NCBI GenBank assembly: GCA_001795245.1
Contig: MGOD01000132.1
Span: 11,121-19,677 of the forward strand
Source of the DNA: Chloroflexi bacterium RBG_16_70_13
Lineage (GTDB): Bacteria; Chloroflexota; Limnocylindria; Limnocylindrales; CSP1-4
Length of the DNA: 8,557 nt
Direction of reading: 5' to 3'
The notes under the pieces are model-generated. The model was not told where the DNA came from and did no database searches. It was given only the letters and a program-made list of their open reading frames with translations. Position numbers and translations under genes: made by a program. This document shows positions 5,614-8,557 of the stretch, one piece after another. Each line of letters begins with the position of its first letter. The first letter of the stretch is position 1.

Positions 5614-7254
5614 ATGCGCAAGCGCCCGGGCCCGGGACGCAGACTCGCGGTCCTGGCCGTCGCCTTCGGGCTTGCCGGCTCGATGACCCAGCGGGCCGCG
5701 CCGCAGGCTGCCGCCTTCGGCGAGGGTGACGTCACGTCTCCAGTCCTGGGCCTGGCCGGCCAGTGGACAGGTCCGATCACCCCCGTCCACGAGATCCTCC
5801 TCCTGTGGGACGACCTGCTCGACCAGTCGGCCACGCCCAACGTCGGCGACTTCGAGGTGAAGCTCGACGGGTCGCCCCTGGCGGCGGACTCTGTCAGCTT
5901 CACCCACGCAGGGTTCTTCGATCCCGACCTGGCCTTGACGTTCATGACCCTCCACCTGGCCGATCCGGTCACCGCCCCCGGGACCCTGACGGTCTCGTAC
6001 CTGCCGGGCACGATCCCGGTCATGGACGAGGCAGGCAACGCGGCCGGCATGGCGCTGGACGTCGTGGTCGACGTCTTCGAATTCCCCAGCTTCGAGGCGT
6101 CGATGGCGCTCGTGGACGGTTCGTATGGGCGCGACCATGTCGGACTGCTCTTCAGCGATGCCGTCGCCCCCTCGACGATCCCACCGCCCTCGGCCTTCAC
6201 GGTCGTCCGGAACGGGACACCGATGACGCCGACGGCCGTGTCGATCTACCCGGGTTTCGGGGGCCGCGTCCTCGACCTCGTGCTCCCCGTCGGATTCCGG
6301 TCTGGCGATGTCGCCACGATCAGCTACACCGCGCCCGGTGGCGGCGGCATCGAGAACCTCGGCGGGACCCCCGCGCCCAACCTTGTCGCCGCCGACATCG
6401 CCCTCTTCCTGCTCGCCCGTGACTCGGTCTCAGGCGGGACAGGCGCCGGGGGTGGCTCCGTCACGACCGACGCCGGCGATCCGGGCACCACCGCGCAGGA
6501 TCCGGTCGCGACGACGATCGACGTGCCGGGAGAGGCGACCGTCATCATCGATGAGGGGGCCTCGGACCTGCCGCCGCCGACGATCGACTGGACCTTCATT
6601 GGCGAGACGGTCGAGATCGATGTCACCCCGGACGCCACCCCGCAAGACCCGCTCGTCATCGACTTCGCGATCGACGCGTCGGTCCTCGCAACCGCGGTCG
6701 CGACGCCTGACACGGTCGGGATCTTCCGGGACGGTGTCCTCGTCGACCCCTGCACCGGTCCGGCCGGTCAGGCGTCACCGGATCCCTGCGTCGCGGCGCG
6801 GACCGCCGTCCCGGAGCCGCCAGATCCAATCGCGTACGCCGTGATCCGGGTCCTGAGCTCCCACGCCTCGACGTGGACGCTCGCCGCCGCGCCCATCGTG
6901 TGGTCGGGCCTCTTCGCACCGGTCGACGATCTGCCGACCGAGAACGTCGTCACCGCCGGCAGGGCCGTTCCGGTCGTCTTCTCGCTGGGGGGCGACCGTG
7001 GGCTCGACGTCTTCGCGCCGGGATATCCGCTGTCCATGCGCGTGGACTGCACCTCCGGTGTGCCTCTGGATGCGATCGAACTGACCGTGACAGCCGGCGC
7101 GAGCTCCCTGGGCTACGACGCCGCCACCGATCGATACAGCTACATCTGGAAGACGGCCAAGGTCTGGTCAACGGCTCCGGGCGGTCCATGCCGGGAGCTT
7201 GTCCTCCGGTTCGGGGACGAATCGGAGCACGAGGCTGTATTCAGGTTCCGCTAG
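5614..7254 (+). CDS. secreted protein with two SwmB-like repeats and a C-terminal PxKF-type domain
   Basis: A 546-residue exported protein, probably extracellular or surface-associated; its exact role is unknown. Residues 1-34 form a signal peptide: basic MRKRPGPGRR, a hydrophobic core LAVLAVAFGLAG, and a likely cut after AAA at 34. Two beta-rich SwmB-like repeats follow, at about 57-150 and 160-262. They show the typical pattern of a strand with an acidic dip (LLLWDDLLD; LLFSDAV), then DFEVKLDG or AFTVVRNG, then TVSYLPG or TISYTAPG with a late N residue. A Gly/Thr/Ser-rich linker spans about 270-296. A third beta-rich domain covers 300-426, with a likely disulphide C380-C392. The last part, about 430-546, matches the PxKF-type domain from memory (FAPVDDLPTENVVTAG, FSLGGDRGLDVFAPGYP, IWKTAKVW), with C479 and C526 as a likely pair. 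The signature reads PVVF instead of P-x-K-F. There is no sortase motif, lipobox or membrane anchor. It has its own promoter. Confidence 0.85.
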   Translation: MRKRPGPGRRLAVLAVAFGLAGSMTQRAAPQAAAFGEGDVTSPVLGLAGQWTGPITPVHEILLLWDDLLDQSATPNVGDFEVKLDGSPLAADSVSFTHAGFFDPDLALTFMTLHLADPVTAPGTLTVSYLPGTIPVMDEAGNAAGMALDVVVDVFEFPSFEASMALVDGSYGRDHVGLLFSDAVAPSTIPPPSAFTVVRNGTPMTPTAVSIYPGFGGRVLDLVLPVGFRSGDVATISYTAPGGGGIENLGGTPAPNLVAADIALFLLARDSVSGGTGAGGGSVTTDAGDPGTTAQDPVATTIDVPGEATVIIDEGASDLPPPTIDWTFIGETVEIDVTPDATPQDPLVIDFAIDASVLATAVATPDTVGIFRDGVLVDPCTGPAGQASPDPCVAARTAVPEPPDPIAYAVIRVLSSHASTWTLAAAPIVWSGLFAPVDDLPTENVVTAGRAVPVVFSLGGDRGLDVFAPGYPLSMRVDCTSGVPLDAIELTVTAGASSLGYDAATDRYSYIWKTAKVWSTAPGGPCRELVLRFGDESEHEAVFRFR

Positions 7255-7261
7255 ACGCGGC

Positions 7262-7290
7262 CGGTCGGGCCGGTCAGGCCATTCCGACCG
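7262..7290. terminator. possible bidirectional hairpin between convergent genes
   Basis: CGGTCGG (7262-7268) and CCGACCG (7284-7290) form a perfect 7-bp GC-rich stem around a 15-nt loop. Inside it an alternative small stem, GGCC (7268-7271) with GGCC (7277-7280), is possible. It lies in the 47-nt gap between two convergent stop codons, where a shared terminator is expected. Neither strand has a U run after the stem, so intrinsic termination is not assured. Confidence 0.35.
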
Positions 7291-7301
7291 CGGCGCCGCA
7301 A

Positions 7302-8557
7302 CTATGGGGCGCGGCGGGCGACGTCCTCGAGATAGGCCTGGATCTCCGGCATGGCCCGGAGCATTCGCTCGAAGTAGTCGTTCACGGCGCCCAGCGCGGC
7401 CGACGAGATGCCATGCATCTCGTCCTCGCGCTCGGCATGGCCCTCGCGGGCGCTCAGCGAGTCGCGGAGACGGAGCAGGTGGCCGACCATCTCGGCTTCC
7501 TGCGGCCCCTCGAGCGCCTGAATAGCCGAGATGATGAGCCGGTCGACCTGGGCCACCATCGTGGTGGCCTCGAACGCCTCGCCGGACCCGGCGGCGTCGT
7601 CCAGCGTCCTGACGAGCGCCGCGACCTGGTAGAGCGCGGTGATCGGCTCGTCGAACAGCTCGCGGAGGTAGGCGGCCTCGGTGTACCGACCGCTCATCCG
7701 GAAGACGTTGTACATCCGGCGGGCGGCCTTCCCGAAATTCGGCTCCTTGACGGTGTACTTCCAGACCTCGTGCTCGAGGGTCTCGACGTAGTCGTCGACG
7801 GAATCGGCCGAGAGCTCCTTGACGAGCTTCGAGAAGAGCGGGATGGACTCCGACTCGAGGTAGACCTCCTGGAAGTACGGATCGAGGAACCCGTCGAGCG
7901 GCACGATCGTGCCGTCCGGCGCCTCCCAGGTGGGGTCGAGCATGTTGCTGGCGTTGGCGAGCTTGCCCCGGGTCTTGTCGGCGATGACCCAGTCGAGCTT
8001 GCACCAGCCGGGCTCGATCTCACCGTCCGACCAGGGCACGACCCTGACCGAGCCGTCCTGGAGGATCAGCTCCATCTGGCCGGCCCGGATCTCCTCGAGC
8101 GTCCACGACATCGGGGCGCCGTTGGTGAACTTCTGGCCGCCCTTCGTCCCGGCGATCTGGTGGCTCCCGAACTTGACCTCCCAGAGCCGATGGCCGGGCC
8201 CGCTCGCGGTCGCCAGCGCCTTCTCGCGGATCAGGTCGCCGAGGATCTTGCAGGCCGCCTCACGGGTGTCGGCCTTGATGTGGATCCGCTCGAAGAAGTC
8301 GCAGTCGGCGGGGAAGGCGTTGACCTTGCTCTGGGCCGCCGAGCCGGAGATCGAGAGGGCCGTCAGGACCTGCGGGGGGCGGTCCTCGAAGCCGACGATC
8401 GTCGACATCTCACGGAAACGGGCGAGGTCCTCGGGCTGAAAGTCGAGCATCGTGACCCGATGGCCGTAGACGCCGGTGTTGACGTCCATGACCAGGTCGC
8501 CGCCGCTCGCCTCGGTCGCCATCGCGGCGACCCATTCGGAGGCGAGCGAGGCGAGCG
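7302..8557 (-). CDS. unknown soluble protein, possible nucleotidyltransferase-like fold, 5' end cut by window edge
   Basis: I do not recognise the family. At least 418 codons are visible. An ATG at 8522 exists, but the frame stays open upstream to the edge and reads LASLASEWVAA before it, so the real start probably lies outside. Numbering from that ATG, the N-terminal half is mixed alpha/beta: a strand-like VLTALSISGSAAQ, then PADCDFFERIHIKA, a helix 86-104, and GWCKLDWVIAD (171-181). G60-S61, D73-x-D75 and D177 have the order and spacing of the GS...DxD...D signature of nucleotidyltransferase folds. This is a suggestion from pattern only. The C-terminal half is mostly helical, with conserved-looking blocks KYTVKEPNFGKAARRMYNVF (256-275) and YTEAAYLRELFDEP (280-293). 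There is no signal peptide or membrane segment, so it is likely cytoplasmic. It converges on the secreted protein gene, so its partners lie to the right. Confidence 0.75.
   Translation of the reverse strand, partial: LASLASEWVAAMATEASGGDLVMDVNTGVYGHRVTMLDFQPEDLARFREMSTIVGFEDRPPQVLTALSISGSAAQSKVNAFPADCDFFERIHIKADTREAACKILGDLIREKALATASGPGHRLWEVKFGSHQIAGTKGGQKFTNGAPMSWTLEEIRAGQMELILQDGSVRVVPWSDGEIEPGWCKLDWVIADKTRGKLANASNMLDPTWEAPDGTIVPLDGFLDPYFQEVYLESESIPLFSKLVKELSADSVDDYVETLEHEVWKYTVKEPNFGKAARRMYNVFRMSGRYTEAAYLRELFDEPITALYQVAALVRTLDDAAGSGEAFEATTMVAQVDRLIISAIQALEGPQEAEMVGHLLRLRDSLSAREGHAEREDEMHGISSAALGAVNDYFERMLRAMPEIQAYLEDVARRAP

Overview
The window is strongly GC-rich, with G or C in most third codon positions of the genes. 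It looks like ordinary chromosome from a high-GC, Gram-positive-like bacterium. The best guess is a Chloroflexota lineage of the Limnocylindria/Ellin6529 type. That placement is inference: it rests on the style of the DnaG and RpoD sequences, the membrane-protein family upstream and the secreted PxKF-type protein. No ribosomal RNA or other marker is present to prove it.

Layout. Positions 1-483 (minus strand) hold a small three-helix membrane protein and perhaps the first codons of another gene running off the left edge. Positions 484-755 are a divergent intergenic gap. Positions 756-1577 (plus) encode an eight-helix membrane protein of unknown function. Positions 1578-1839 are a control region and long leader. 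It has a good sigma-70-type promoter, a perfect inverted repeat overlapping the -35 box, and a second perfect 24-bp inverted repeat just after the predicted transcription start. Positions 1840-5537 are the core of a macromolecular synthesis operon: dnaG (primase) and rpoD (primary sigma factor), tightly coupled, without rpsU in front. Positions 5614-7254 (plus) encode a secreted multi-domain protein with two SwmB-like repeats and a C-terminal PxKF-type domain, behind a promoter that would give an almost leaderless mRNA. Positions 7302-8557 (minus, convergent) hold the 3' part of a soluble protein I cannot name; it shows a spacing of residues like that of nucleotidyltransferase folds.

Working together. 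dnaG and rpoD link initiation of replication primers with housekeeping transcription, and the shared promoter with paired palindromes suggests control by an unidentified dimeric regulator. The encoded sigma factor keeps the standard -10 and -35 reading residues. This agrees with the two promoters found here: TTGTCA-N18-TAGAAT before dnaG and TTGACC-N17-TAGGCT before the secreted protein. The flanking genes show no clear functional tie to the operon.

The points most worth a second look are the palindromic operator layout upstream of dnaG, a domain-sized insertion in the sigma factor between regions 1.2 and 2.1, and the possible nucleotidyltransferase-like protein at the right edge. I saw no CRISPR array, tRNA, rRNA, insertion sequence or phage gene.
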